Below are positions 36,442 through 46,010 of a stretch of 64,000 nucleotides of DNA, piece by piece. The stretch lies in the NCBI RefSeq assembly GCF_000953715.1, contig NZ_LN824141.1, positions 556,676 to 620,675 on the forward strand, given 5' to 3'. The position numbers and the translations under genes were made by a program. Source of the stretch: Defluviitoga tunisiensis. Its GTDB lineage: Bacteria; Thermotogota; Thermotogae; Petrotogales; Petrotogaceae. Positions within the stretch are counted from its first letter, which is position 1; the number at the start of each line of letters is the position of its first letter. The notes beneath the pieces were generated by a model. The model worked only from the letters and a program-made list of their open reading frames with translations. It was not told where the DNA came from and searched no databases.

Positions 36442-36955
36442 TTTTTGTGTTGATATTTTTTATTATATACTATTATTTAAATAGTAGTGGTAGTGATAGG
36501 ATAATGTTGATAGTTTAGAAGTTGTATAAATGTTTATTTATAAGGGTTTAGTTAAGTTGAAAAGTCTTAAAAATTTTCAAATACTTTATGAACATCTAAG
36601 TTGATAAATGAATAAATGAAAAAAAATCATAATTTTTGTTTATAAGTAAAATTTTCAACTATGTATTGAACTAAGTTATAAACTTTAAAGTTTAAACTTT
36701 AATTATCAACGTAAAAAAGTTCATAATTTTGTTTATAAAGAAGTTGAAAAAAATTATTATTTGATTGCTTATTCGCTAAAGGCGTTATTAATAATGTTTA
36801 GGAATATATAAGGAATCGACTAGAACTATGTTGATAAAGTTATCAACATAGATAACTAATTAAAATACTCGTTGGTAATTTAGAAATCAAAATATTTAAA
36901 AATTTAGCCTTCTAAAAGTACATAATTAGAAAAAATGAAGTATGAGGAGGAATTT
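36442..36955. other. Repeat-rich intergenic region with a perfect dyad, no gene
   Basis: About 510 nt, extremely AT-rich. It contains a perfect inverted repeat CTATGTTGATAA-AG-TTATCAACATAG (36826-36851), a direct repeat TCATAATTTTTGTTTATAAG (36627-36646, and one base shorter at 36721-36739) and further ATCAAC/GTTGAT motifs near 36505, 36601 and 36694. No ORF with a ribosome binding site was found. The 3' end may carry a degraded leader repeat. Confidence 0.5.
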
Positions 36956-37711
36956 ATGTCAAGTATAATATTAGAAATTTGTTGTGCCTCAGCTAGGGAT
37001 GTAGTCGAAGCAGAGAAAGGTGGAGCAGATAGAGTTGAATTGAATTCAGGAATGGTATATGGAGGATTGACTCCAAGTATAGGCGAAGTAGAAGAAGCAA
37101 AAAGAATAACGAATATTCCAATAATCGTTATGATAAGGCCTCGTAGTGGAGGATTTTGTTACACAGATATCGAATTTGAAGTAATGAAAAAGGATGCCCA
37201 AGCTGCTATTAGTGCGGGAGCAGATGGTTTGGCTTTTGGGATATTAAATGCAGATGGGACTATTGATATAAAAAGGAATAAAATATTAAAAGAAATAGCC
37301 GGCGATAAAGAAACAGTTTTTCATCGAGCATTTGATGTGGTTCCAAATCCAATTAAAAGCATAGATATTCTTATTGAAATAGGTATAAATAGAATATTAA
37401 CTAGTGGACAAGAATCTACAGTTGAAAAAGGTATTAATAATTGTAGAGACATTATTGATCATTCTGGTGGTAGAATAGAAATATTACTCGGGGGTGGGAT
37501 TAGGGATTACAATGTTAAAAAAATAATAGAAGAAACAGGTACCAAACAGGTTCATTTATCTGCGTTTAAAGAAGAATATGATAACTCAACGGTTCATCAA
37601 AATAAAGTTAGATTCAATAAATATGAGGAAATGCCTGAAAACATTTATCAAGTTACAGATTGTAATAAGGTAAGATTAGTCAGAAATATTATTGATAATA
37701 TAGCATTATAA
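36956..37711 (+). CDS. cutC: CutC family protein
   Basis: A 251-residue TIM-barrel protein named for a proposed role in copper homeostasis; its actual activity is unsettled. ILEICCASARDVVEAEKGGADRVEL at the N-terminus, MIRPRSGGFCY near 65, TVFHRAFDVVPNP near 120 and LTSGQESTVEKG near 145 are the family hallmarks. I place the start at ATG 36956, 5 nt after GAGGAGG. The frame extends to 36935, upstream of that site. Next gene is hom, 37 nt downstream; co-transcription is possible. Confidence 0.9.
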   Translation: MSSIILEICCASARDVVEAEKGGADRVELNSGMVYGGLTPSIGEVEEAKRITNIPIIVMIRPRSGGFCYTDIEFEVMKKDAQAAISAGADGLAFGILNADGTIDIKRNKILKEIAGDKETVFHRAFDVVPNPIKSIDILIEIGINRILTSGQESTVEKGINNCRDIIDHSGGRIEILLGGGIRDYNVKKIIEETGTKQVHLSAFKEEYDNSTVHQNKVRFNKYEEMPENIYQVTDCNKVRLVRNIIDNIAL

Positions 37712-37748
37712 ACTTCTAACGGGGAGAATTTTTAAGGAGGGTAACAGT

Positions 37749-39029
37749 ATGATAGGAGTAGGACTTTTGGGATTCGGCACTGTAGGTGGAGGAGTTTATC
37801 AGATTTTGAAAAGTAAAAAAGATTACATTAAACGAAAATTAGGGGAAGATATAGTAATCAAAAAAATCTTAGTTACTGATATAAACAAAAAAAGAAAATA
37901 TTGTGTTGATAAATTTCTTTTAACGGATAAATTTGAAGATATAGTGAATGATTCTAGTATTCATGTTGTAGTTGAACTTATAGGTGGAGAAGAACCTTCT
38001 TTTAGTTATATTAAAGCTGCTATAAAAAATAAAAAACATATAGTTACTGCTAACAAGTTGATAATGGCTAAGCATGGAGAAGAGATATTCCGTTTAGCTG
38101 AAGAAAATGGAGTAAAAATTTATTATGAAGGAAGCGTTGGAGGAGGCATCCCTATAATAAAAACTTTAAATGAATCATTGGTAGCAAATAAGATAGAAAA
38201 AATATATGGAATATTAAACGGAACAACAAATTATATTTTAACTCAAATGACCGAGAAAAAGATGGATTTTAAAGAGGCTCTAAAAGAAGCTCAAGATTTA
38301 GGATATGCAGAAAGTGATCCTTACTTTGATGTTAGTGGATTGGACTCTGCATATAAGATATCTATTTTATCTTCTCTATCGTATGAAACTTTTATTGATG
38401 TTGATTCTTTGTATGTAGAAGGTGTAGAGAAAATTGAACTAGAAGATATAGAAATTGCAGACGAACTAGGTTATGTAATTAAGTTGTTGGCTATTGGTAA
38501 AAGGTTAGAAGATGAGAGTTTAGATATAAGGGTTCATCCAACGTTTGTCCCTAAAAATAATCCAATATCCAGAATTAATGGAGTATATAATGTTGTTCAA
38601 ATTCATGGAGATAATGTAGGAGAAATTATGATGTATGGTCAAGGAGCCGGAGAGATGCCTACAGCTAGCGCAGTAGTAGCAGATATTATAGAAGTTGCTA
38701 AGAATATTAAGTACAATATAAGTAATGGGTTAATTAATAATCTACAAGACCATAGGTTGATAAGTATAGAAGAAGTAGAAAATCCTTTTTATATAAGATT
38801 GATGGTTAATGATAAGCCTGGTGTTTTTGCAAAGATAGCTAAGGTTCTTGGAGATAATAATGTAAGTATTGCCTCAGTTATTCAGAAACACAGATTAACC
38901 CCGGTAGTTCCCATATTTCTCAGGACACACCCTGTTAAAGAAAAATATATGAATCAGGCAGCTGATGAGTTAAAAAATATTGATGATGTGATAGAGATAA
39001 AAAATATAATTAGGGTGGAGGAATTATGA
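37749..39029 (+). CDS. hom: Homoserine dehydrogenase
   Basis: A 426-residue enzyme that reduces aspartate semialdehyde to homoserine for threonine and methionine synthesis. Rossmann motif [13 protein letters not shown] at residue 8, [13 protein letters not shown] near 99, [14 protein letters not shown] near 127, [11 protein letters not shown] near 156 and [17 protein letters not shown] near 180 with the catalytic Lys/Asp. A C-terminal ACT domain starts near 348 ([17 protein letters not shown]), so feedback control by threonine is likely. ATG start with AAGGAGG. The stop overlaps thrC. Confidence 0.95.
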   Translation: MIGVGLLGFGTVGGGVYQILKSKKDYIKRKLGEDIVIKKILVTDINKKRKYCVDKFLLTDKFEDIVNDSSIHVVVELIGGEEPSFSYIKAAIKNKKHIVTANKLIMAKHGEEIFRLAEENGVKIYYEGSVGGGIPIIKTLNESLVANKIEKIYGILNGTTNYILTQMTEKKMDFKEALKEAQDLGYAESDPYFDVSGLDSAYKISILSSLSYETFIDVDSLYVEGVEKIELEDIEIADELGYVIKLLAIGKRLEDESLDIRVHPTFVPKNNPISRINGVYNVVQIHGDNVGEIMMYGQGAGEMPTASAVVADIIEVAKNIKYNISNGLINNLQDHRLISIEEVENPFYIRLMVNDKPGVFAKIAKVLGDNNVSIASVIQKHRLTPVVPIFLRTHPVKEKYMNQAADELKNIDDVIEIKNIIRVEEL

Positions 39030-40090
39030 TGGTTAATCGAAAGTTATGGGAAGGTATTATAAATGAATATAAAGAATTTATGCCTGTAAGAGAAAATACA
39101 AAAATAATTACTTTGCAAGAAGGGAACACTCCTCTTATATTTGCAGAAAAATTGAGTAACAAATTGGATATAGAGTTATATTTAAAATATGAAGGAGTAA
39201 ATCCAACAGGATCTTTTAAAGACAGAGGCATGACTTTAGCAGTGACAAAAGCTGTTGAAAATGGAGATAAAGCCATAATTTGTGCCTCCACAGGTAATAC
39301 TTCGGCATCTGCAGCTGCCTATGGGAGTAAAGCCGGATTAAAAACGGTAGTAATAATTCCTGAAGGTAAGATAGCTTTAGGTAAACTCACCCAAGCTTTG
39401 ATGCATGGCTCAATAGTAATTCCTATAAAAGGCAATTTTGATAATGCTTTAGATATAACAAGAAAAATAGCTGCTAATTACCCAATAACTTTAGTTAACT
39501 CATTGAATCCATATAGAATAGAAGGACAGAAAAGTGCAGCGTTTGAAGTATGTGATCAACTTGGTGGAGTTTCCCCTGACATACTTGCTATACCTGTAGG
39601 AAATGCTGGTAATATAACGGCTTATTGGAAAGGTTTTAAAGAGTATTATCAAGCCCAAAGAACAAACAAGTTACCAAAAATGCTAGGGTTTGAAGCAGAA
39701 GGATCTGCGGCTATTGTTAAAAAACAAGTTATTAACAGTCCAGAAACAATAGCTACAGCTATACGGATAGGTAATCCTGTGAATTGGGAAAAAGCGGTTG
39801 ATGCAGCAACAGAATCTAAAGGAAGTATTGATTTTGTTACAGATGAAGAGATTTTAGATGCTTATAAAGAATTAGCTTTAGAGGGAGTTTTTGCAGAACC
39901 TGCATCTGCTGCTTCAGTCGCTGGTATTAAAAAGTATGTGAAATTGAATAAAATTGGGAAAGGTAGTAAGGTAGTCGCTGTTTTAACAGGTCATGGGTTA
40001 AAAGATCCTGATACAGCTCTAAGCACCATTCAAACCCCAGAAGCCGTTGAACCTAATTTAGACAAGATTCTAAATTTGATTGGTTTATAA
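39026..40090 (+). CDS. thrC: Threonine synthase
   Basis: A 354-residue PLP enzyme that converts O-phosphohomoserine to threonine. The PLP lysine is K65 in [25 protein letters not shown] near 89 and [13 protein letters not shown] near 187 bind the cofactor phosphate. The ATG at 39026 overlaps the hom stop (ATGATGG); the second ATG at 39029 has slightly better spacing from GGAGG. No thrB (homoserine kinase) is adjacent. Confidence 0.95.
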   Translation: MMVNRKLWEGIINEYKEFMPVRENTKIITLQEGNTPLIFAEKLSNKLDIELYLKYEGVNPTGSFKDRGMTLAVTKAVENGDKAIICASTGNTSASAAAYGSKAGLKTVVIIPEGKIALGKLTQALMHGSIVIPIKGNFDNALDITRKIAANYPITLVNSLNPYRIEGQKSAAFEVCDQLGGVSPDILAIPVGNAGNITAYWKGFKEYYQAQRTNKLPKMLGFEAEGSAAIVKKQVINSPETIATAIRIGNPVNWEKAVDAATESKGSIDFVTDEEILDAYKELALEGVFAEPASAASVAGIKKYVKLNKIGKGSKVVAVLTGHGLKDPDTALSTIQTPEAVEPNLDKILNLIGL

Positions 40091-40166
40091 TGTTTAAGCG
40101 CATTCTTTAAATCTACTAGCAGCTATATATTAGTGAAAAAAATAATTATGAAAGGGGTAAAAATAA

Positions 40167-41603
40167 TTGTCAAGAGTTGAAAGAGATTCTTTAGGTGAAA
40201 AGGAAATCGATAACGATAGGTATTATGGAATTCAAACATTAAGAGCAAAAGAAAATTTTTCTATTAGTGGTCAAAGAGTACACCCTTTACTCATAAAAAA
40301 TCTAGGATATATTAAAAAAGCCGCAGCTTTGATGAATTATGAAGTTGGTTTGTTAGAAAAATCGATAGCGGAAGTTATTGTAAAAGCAGCAAATGAAATA
40401 ATAGAAGGCAAATTTCAAGATGATTTTATAGTAGATGCAATTCAAGGTGGCGCAGGTACTTCTATAAATATGAATGTTAATGAAGTAATTGCTAATAGGG
40501 CGATTGAATTATTGGGGGGCAAGAAAGGAGATTACACAATTGTTCATCCTAATAATCATGTAAACATGAGTCAATCAACAAATGATGTTGTTCCAACTGC
40601 AATAAAAATGACAACAATTAATCTGTTAGCTGAACTTATAGAAGAGTTGAATGAATTAAGAGATAGCTTAAAAGAAAAATCTTTAGAATTTGATGATGTG
40701 GTAAAAGTTGGAAGAACCCAACTTCAAGATGCAGTACCTATTCGCTTAGGTCAAGAATTCAAAGCATACGCTCTTGTTATAGATAGGGATATAGGTAGAA
40801 TTCAATCTTCTATAGATAGTGTTAGGGTTGTTAATATGGGTGGTACGGCTATCGGAACTTGTTTAAATGCTGATGAATTATATACAAAAGGTATAGTTAA
40901 CAAAATAAATGAGATATCAGGATTTAAACTTTTGCAAGCGAAAGATCTTATAGACGCCACACAAAATAATGATAGTCTACTTGAAGTTTCTTCACATTTA
41001 AAAACTTGTGCAGTTAACCTATCCAAAATAGCAAATGATTTAAGACTACTTTCATCTGGTCCTCGTGCGGGCATTGGTGAGATCAATTTACCAGCGGTTC
41101 AGCCAGGTTCTTCAATTATGCCGGGTAAAATTAATCCCGTAATCCCAGAAGTAGTAAATCAAGTATCTTTTCAGATTATAGGTAACGATTTAACAATCAC
41201 TATGGCTATTGAAGCAGGGCAATTAGAGTTAAATGCTATGCTTCCGATTGTGGCTTATAATTTGTTTGAATCAATTAAAATTTTGAAAAATGCTGTTAAC
41301 ACTTTCACAAATAATGCTATAAAGGGTATCACTGCAAACGAGCTACGTTGTAAAAATTTAGTAGAAAATAGTTTAAGCTTAATAACCGTTTTAACCCCAC
41401 ACCTTGGCTATGAAGTTTGTTCCATTATCGCACAAAAGGCTTTAAAGAGTGGGAAAAATATTCGAGAGATCATTTTAGAAGAAGGATACTTATTAAAAGA
41501 TGAATTGGATAAGATTTTAAATCCTTATGAAATGACTAAAGGTGGAATTGTTGCAAAAGAATTATTGATCAATAAAAGAAAGAATCAAAGTATTTCTGAT
41601 TGA
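40167..41603 (+). CDS. aspA: Aspartate ammonia-lyase
   Basis: A 478-residue fumarase/aspartase superfamily enzyme that deaminates L-aspartate to fumarate. RYYGIQTLRAKENFSISG at residue 19, GGAGTSINMNVNEVIANRA near 94, HVNMSQSTNDVVPTA near 131 and the signature GSSIMPGKINPV near 313 favour aspartase over fumarase. Fumarase activity cannot be fully excluded from sequence alone. TTG start with AAAGGGG about 9 nt upstream. Malic enzyme begins 15 nt after its stop. Confidence 0.88.
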   Translation: MSRVERDSLGEKEIDNDRYYGIQTLRAKENFSISGQRVHPLLIKNLGYIKKAAALMNYEVGLLEKSIAEVIVKAANEIIEGKFQDDFIVDAIQGGAGTSINMNVNEVIANRAIELLGGKKGDYTIVHPNNHVNMSQSTNDVVPTAIKMTTINLLAELIEELNELRDSLKEKSLEFDDVVKVGRTQLQDAVPIRLGQEFKAYALVIDRDIGRIQSSIDSVRVVNMGGTAIGTCLNADELYTKGIVNKINEISGFKLLQAKDLIDATQNNDSLLEVSSHLKTCAVNLSKIANDLRLLSSGPRAGIGEINLPAVQPGSSIMPGKINPVIPEVVNQVSFQIIGNDLTITMAIEAGQLELNAMLPIVAYNLFESIKILKNAVNTFTNNAIKGITANELRCKNLVENSLSLITVLTPHLGYEVCSIIAQKALKSGKNIREIILEEGYLLKDELDKILNPYEMTKGGIVAKELLINKRKNQSISD

Positions 41604-41618
41604 AGGAGGTAATCTAAT

Positions 41619-42791
41619 TTGGACATATATGAAGAATCTCTTAGAATGCACGAAAAGAAAAAGGGAAAAATATCTATTACTAGTAAAGTTGCTATAAAGA
41701 ATCAACATGATTTAAGTATTGCTTATACTCCTGGAGTAGCAGAACCATGCCGAATGATTCATAAAAATGTTGATGATGTATATAAATATACATCAAAAGG
41801 AAATTTAGTAGCTGTTGTTACCGATGGAACAGCGGTTTTAGGTTTAGGAGATATAGGTCCAGAAGCAGCAATGCCTGTGATGGAGGGGAAATGCATTCTT
41901 TTTAAAGAATTTGGTGGAGTAGATGCTGTACCAATTTGTTTGGATACGAAAGATGTAGACGAAATAGTAGAAACAGTAGAAAGAATTGCTCCAACATTCG
42001 GAGGGATAAATTTAGAGGATATTTCCGCCCCTAGATGTGTAGAAATTGAAAATAGGTTAAAGAAGGAGTTAGATATACCTATTTTTCATGATGATCAGCA
42101 TGGAACTGCTGTTGTAGTAAGTGCTGGCCTGATAAATGCTTTAAAAATTGTAGGAAAGAGCTTTAGTGAAATTAAGGTTGTTATAAATGGTGCTGGAGCT
42201 GCAGGAAGTGCAATTGTAAAAATGCTCCTAAGCCTTGGAGTAAAAGATATATTAATATGTGATTCTAAAGGGATTATTTATAAAGGATTACCTACAAACA
42301 ATTGGTTAAAAGAAGAATTAGCAATGCTAACAAATAAAAATGGTGTAAAAGGTTCTTTGTATGATGCGATGATTGGAGCAGATGTGTTTATAGGTGTTTC
42401 TGTAGGAGATGTGGTTAAAAAGGAAATGGTTAAAAATATGAAAAAAGATGCTATTGTTTTTGCGTTAGCAAACCCCATTCCAGAAATTTTTCCTGATGAT
42501 GCCAAAGAAGCGGGGGCAAGAATAGTGGCAACAGGACGATCGGATTATCAAAATCAGATTAATAATGTTCTTGCGTTTCCGGGAATATTTAGAGGTGCAT
42601 TAGATGCCCGAGCAAGTGATATTAATGATGAAATGAAGATAGCTGCAGCATATGCAATTGCTGGGGTAATTAACGATACAGAATTAAATGAAGAAAATAT
42701 AATTCCAAATGTTTTTAATGATAAAGTATCAAAGAAAGTTGCAACAGCTGTCAAAGAAGCAGCAGTAAAAAGTGGGGTAGCAAGAATATAA
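41619..42791 (+). CDS. Malic enzyme (oxaloacetate-decarboxylating, short bacterial type)
   Basis: A 390-residue NAD(P)-dependent malate dehydrogenase (decarboxylating), malate to pyruvate and CO2. AYTPGVAEPCRMI near residue 36, VTDGTAVLGLGDIGPEAAMPVMEGK near 68, GGINLEDISAPRC near 129, FHDDQHGTAVV near 151 and the cofactor motif GAGAAGSAI near 188 are conserved. TTG start with AAGGAGGT. It is downstream of aspA with a 15-nt gap; together they could route aspartate carbon to pyruvate via fumarate and malate. Strong terminator after it. Confidence 0.93.
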   Translation: MDIYEESLRMHEKKKGKISITSKVAIKNQHDLSIAYTPGVAEPCRMIHKNVDDVYKYTSKGNLVAVVTDGTAVLGLGDIGPEAAMPVMEGKCILFKEFGGVDAVPICLDTKDVDEIVETVERIAPTFGGINLEDISAPRCVEIENRLKKELDIPIFHDDQHGTAVVVSAGLINALKIVGKSFSEIKVVINGAGAAGSAIVKMLLSLGVKDILICDSKGIIYKGLPTNNWLKEELAMLTNKNGVKGSLYDAMIGADVFIGVSVGDVVKKEMVKNMKKDAIVFALANPIPEIFPDDAKEAGARIVATGRSDYQNQINNVLAFPGIFRGALDARASDINDEMKIAAAYAIAGVINDTELNEENIIPNVFNDKVSKKVATAVKEAAVKSGVARI

Positions 42792-42801
42792 TATAAAAGA
42801 T

Positions 42802-42831
42802 AAAAGCCCGCTATATTAAAAGCGGGCTTTT
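42802..42831. terminator. Bidirectional terminator malic enzyme / Gfo-Idh gene
   Basis: AAAAGCCCGCT-N8-AGCGGGCTTTT, an 11-bp stem with T5 on one side and A4 on the other, between convergent genes. Confidence 0.9.
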
Positions 42832-42835
42832 TAGG

Positions 42836-44080
42836 TTATCTGATTTTCTCTTCTTTATATCTTTGATAATCTACAATAGTATTATTGATTCTGGAATACT
42901 CTGATGCAAATGCCATAAAGTGGCTTTCAATAAAATTATAATAATCAACAGGTTTTTTAGAGTCAAGAGTTTCCAAGAATTCATCCAATAAATTAAAATC
43001 TGAGCCTTGATGGCTACTTTTATACTTAGGATTGAGCTCAATAACTTCTTTTTTGTCGTTACTGAAAGTATTTATTTCAATATAATTTTTTGCAAAATTT
43101 CCAAATAGCTCGCCTTTTGAACCAGTTATTTTGATGATTCTTGTTTTATCATGTGTGAAGGCATCGAGTGTAAATATGACATCTATACTATCATCGAATT
43201 TCATTAATACTTTTTGATTATCAAGCACATCATTATCAAGTTTATAAACGCATTTACCAAAATTAGTAGTTCTTAATGCATTAATTCGACCTTCATAACT
43301 TAGATCATTGGTAATGGTGTTTACGGGCCAACCATTATTTTCCATATTTAGATATATTTTTGTTGCAGAATATGGACAAGAATTCTTTAATTTACAATCT
43401 AAACAATTATCTGAAGCTTGATTAGGGCAATTTTCTTTTCTAAAATGCTTTAGGCTTCCAGTTGAATAAATTTGCAAACATTTTTTCCCCAGTATCCATT
43501 GAAGAATATCAAGGTCGTGACAACTTTTAGTAAGAATGATAGGACCCACATCTTTTGACTTTCTCCATCTTCCTCGAACGTAACTGTGAGCCATGTGCCA
43601 ATATCCAATGTGCTCTTCTTGGATAACAGATACTATCTCTCCTAGTAAATGCAAATCTATAATCTCTCTGATTTTTTTATAAAAATCAGAGAATCTTAAT
43701 ACGTATGCAGGCATAATGTATTTGTCTTTTTCTATTGCTTTTTTTATTATTTGAACCGAATCTTCTATAGTTGGAGCAACAGGTTTTTCTATTAATATGT
43801 TGTATCCTAGATCCAAAAAGGCTAAAGCAGGTTCTTTATGCAAGTTTTCTAATGTTGCAATAATAGCAATATCAGCAATCTTTGGGAATTTTAAAAGGTC
43901 TTTCCAATCTCTTACACAATATTTATCTTCTATATTATGGTTCTCTTTAAAGTAGTTTCGTCTGTAATCGTCAGGTTCAGCTACAGCTACAAATTTTAGT
44001 TTGTCTTTGTATTTAAGGGCATAAGCTCCATATGTATTTAAACCTCTTTCTCCCGCTCCTATTAATATTGCGGTTTTCAT
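42836..44080 (-). CDS. Gfo/Idh/MocA dehydrogenase with Cys cluster
   Basis: A 414-residue NAD(P)-dependent sugar/cyclitol dehydrogenase-like protein. N-terminal Rossmann motif AILIGAGERGLNTYG, EKPVAP at 98-103 (the conserved EKP) and KSCHDLDIL with H188/D189 in the catalytic helix. An insert at 213-240 has C218, C226, C229 and C235 (KENCPNQ, NCLDC, NSCPYS), suggesting a bound Zn or Fe-S cluster, which most relatives lack. ATG start with AGGAGG. Last of a four-gene group led by a ROK regulator. Substrate unknown, probably a polyol or keto-cyclitol. Confidence 0.85.
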   Translation of the reverse strand: MKTAILIGAGERGLNTYGAYALKYKDKLKFVAVAEPDDYRRNYFKENHNIEDKYCVRDWKDLLKFPKIADIAIIATLENLHKEPALAFLDLGYNILIEKPVAPTIEDSVQIIKKAIEKDKYIMPAYVLRFSDFYKKIREIIDLHLLGEIVSVIQEEHIGYWHMAHSYVRGRWRKSKDVGPIILTKSCHDLDILQWILGKKCLQIYSTGSLKHFRKENCPNQASDNCLDCKLKNSCPYSATKIYLNMENNGWPVNTITNDLSYEGRINALRTTNFGKCVYKLDNDVLDNQKVLMKFDDSIDVIFTLDAFTHDKTRIIKITGSKGELFGNFAKNYIEINTFSNDKKEVIELNPKYKSSHQGSDFNLLDEFLETLDSKKPVDYYNFIESHFMAFASEYSRINNTIVDYQRYKEEKIR

Positions 44081-44103
44081 ACTTTTTAATTCCTCCTAGG
44101 AGA

Positions 44104-44931
44104 TTAATATTTTTTTAGTATATCCTCCAACATTTTTTTGGCTTTTAGAATATCTTTTTTCTGTTCAGGACCAGATATTTCCCTTTCTATGATGAGAGGA
44201 CCTTTATAATCATATTTTATTAACCTATCTAAAAGGACTGGGAAATTAACCAGACCTTCTCCCACAGGGGTTTCTTCTCCAAGATCCCTACCGTTTGTAG
44301 GATATCTTCCATCTTTTACGTGTACACTTCTAATTAGGCCTTTGTATAAATCTACTGCGTCAACTGGATTAGCTTTTCCATACATTAATAGATTAGCAGG
44401 ATCGAGGTTTATTCCAAGGTTATCTAAACCAACATCTTCGATAGTTCTCAATAAAGTAATAGGTGTTTCCTGACCTGTCTCAAAATTAAAATATATTCCA
44501 AGTTTTTGTGCTTCTAATGCTACATGCTTGATTGTTGTTACCGTTTCTAAATATTCTGTGGTTGAAGGATTTTCTGGTATGAATCCAACGTGAGTTACTA
44601 TATCTTTAACACCTATTTCTTTAGCAAATTTTGCACCTAATTTTAATGCTTCCATTCTTACATACCTAAATTCTTTTGGAACTAATCCTAGAGTAGCAGG
44701 TCCTTCAATGAAATCCCATACCCGTGGTCCTGGCCAACCAACCCACAGACTGCTTATTTTAATTTTCCCCTTTGTAATTTCTAAAAGTTTTTCTGCATTT
44801 TCTTTTGTTAGATTTTCCACATGCCAGGCATTAACTTGACAAACGTTTAATCCTAACTCCTCTAAGTTTTTTGTTCCATGTTCAAGTAATTCTTCTAAAG
44901 GAATAATTACCCCTATGTCTAAATTGTACAT
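44104..44931 (-). CDS. Sugar phosphate isomerase/epimerase (xylose isomerase-like TIM barrel)
   Basis: A 275-residue IolE/TIM-barrel protein. Segments: QVNAWHVENLTKENAE near residue 31, VTHVGFIPENPS near 111, FNFETGQETPITLL near 148 (metal Glu), LGINLDPANLLMYG near 173, SVHVKDGRYP near 198 and GPLIIEREISG near 250. These give the usual E-D-H-E divalent-metal set. Such proteins isomerise, epimerise or dehydrate sugars and inosose. ATG start with GAGGAGG. Lies between two Gfo/Idh/MocA genes, with 23-25 nt gaps, as in inositol-type catabolic operons. Confidence 0.86.
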   Translation of the reverse strand: MYNLDIGVIIPLEELLEHGTKNLEELGLNVCQVNAWHVENLTKENAEKLLEITKGKIKISSLWVGWPGPRVWDFIEGPATLGLVPKEFRYVRMEALKLGAKFAKEIGVKDIVTHVGFIPENPSTTEYLETVTTIKHVALEAQKLGIYFNFETGQETPITLLRTIEDVGLDNLGINLDPANLLMYGKANPVDAVDLYKGLIRSVHVKDGRYPTNGRDLGEETPVGEGLVNFPVLLDRLIKYDYKGPLIIEREISGPEQKKDILKAKKMLEDILKKY

Positions 44932-44956
44932 ATTTTATCCTCCTCTTTTTCAACTT

Positions 44957-45982
44957 TTATATTAAATTTACTGTTTTTCCTTTATTATCTGCAGATTCCA
45001 TCTCTGCCAAAGCAATTTTTATTGTTTCCATAGAACTACTTGGAGGGCATACTTCTATTGGTAAATCATTTAGTACAGCGTTGGCGAAATACTTTATTTC
45101 TTTGTAATATGCATTTTCATTTGACAACTCGGGTATAAATGGTTTGCCTTCATTTGGAGTTACTTTTAATTGTCCTTTTTCGAAGATAAGATTTCCTTTT
45201 TCGAAGTTTATTCTATAACGCATTTCAAAAGGGAATTCTCCATTTAATAACCAGTCATCTTCTGCAGTTAGTATTTTTTTATCGTTAAAAAAGTATCTTG
45301 TTGACACTACATCATACCCTGTGGTTGGTAATATATTAGTAGATATGGTAGAAACCGCATGAGGCAAGCCAAAAAACCAGTTTACTACATCTATATCATG
45401 TATATGTTGATCTAATAGTACACCACCACTTTTATCTTTTTGTAGGTACCAGTTTTGATAAGACCATTTTGGGGTATTTCCACCTCTGAAAAAGTATGCT
45501 TCAATTACGTCACCGTACTTTTTAGAGTCTATTAATTCTTTGGCATATTCATAAGCGGGCCAAAAACGCAAACAATGTCCAATCATCAATTTTTTGTTGT
45601 TCTTTTTAGCGGCATCTATCATTGCTTGGCATTGTTCCAAATTGAGAGCCATAGGTTTTTCACACAATACGTTTATTCCTGCATTTAATGCTTTAACAGT
45701 TGCTTGGGAATGTAAATAAGTTGGTAGTGCAATGTCAACATAATCAAGTTTTTCATTTTCTAACATTTTGTCGATACTTGTGTATAATCTATATTTTGAA
45801 AAATCAAACTTCTTTTCTCCTATCTTTATATTACCTGGAGTGAACTTATTTTCAAATTTTTCAGGATCTATGTCACAAATAGCTACTAGTTTTAAAGGGA
45901 AACCTTCACTTTCTAACTTGATGTAATTTTCTAAATGACCTCTTCCCATAAATCCTATACCTATTAATCCAACCTTCAACAT
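44957..45982 (-). CDS. Gfo/Idh/MocA oxidoreductase (inositol 2-dehydrogenase-like)
   Basis: A 341-residue NAD-dependent dehydrogenase. GLIGIGFMGRGHLENY at residue 5 binds the cofactor. CEKPMALNLEQCQAM near 113 has the EKP lysine, and GGVLLDQHIHDIDVVNWFFG near 186 has the D/H catalytic pair, like myo-inositol 2-dehydrogenase and scyllo-inosose reductases. ATG start with GAGGGTA. Member of the ROK-controlled catabolic group. Confidence 0.87.
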   Translation of the reverse strand: MLKVGLIGIGFMGRGHLENYIKLESEGFPLKLVAICDIDPEKFENKFTPGNIKIGEKKFDFSKYRLYTSIDKMLENEKLDYVDIALPTYLHSQATVKALNAGINVLCEKPMALNLEQCQAMIDAAKKNNKKLMIGHCLRFWPAYEYAKELIDSKKYGDVIEAYFFRGGNTPKWSYQNWYLQKDKSGGVLLDQHIHDIDVVNWFFGLPHAVSTISTNILPTTGYDVVSTRYFFNDKKILTAEDDWLLNGEFPFEMRYRINFEKGNLIFEKGQLKVTPNEGKPFIPELSNENAYYKEIKYFANAVLNDLPIEVCPPSSSMETIKIALAEMESADNKGKTVNLI

Positions 45983-46010
45983 CTTACCCTCATCTCCTGT
46001 ATTTATTATA

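Noticed and set aside
36826-36851. Replication origin suggested by TTATCAACA boxes
   Set aside because: Only near matches to the E. coli DnaA box; no dnaA, dnaN or gyrB nearby, and DnaA boxes of Thermotoga are reported to be different. Local AT richness explains the matches.
37700-37748. T-box or threonine attenuator ahead of hom
   Set aside because: The 37-nt gap after cutC is too short and has no hairpin plus T run.
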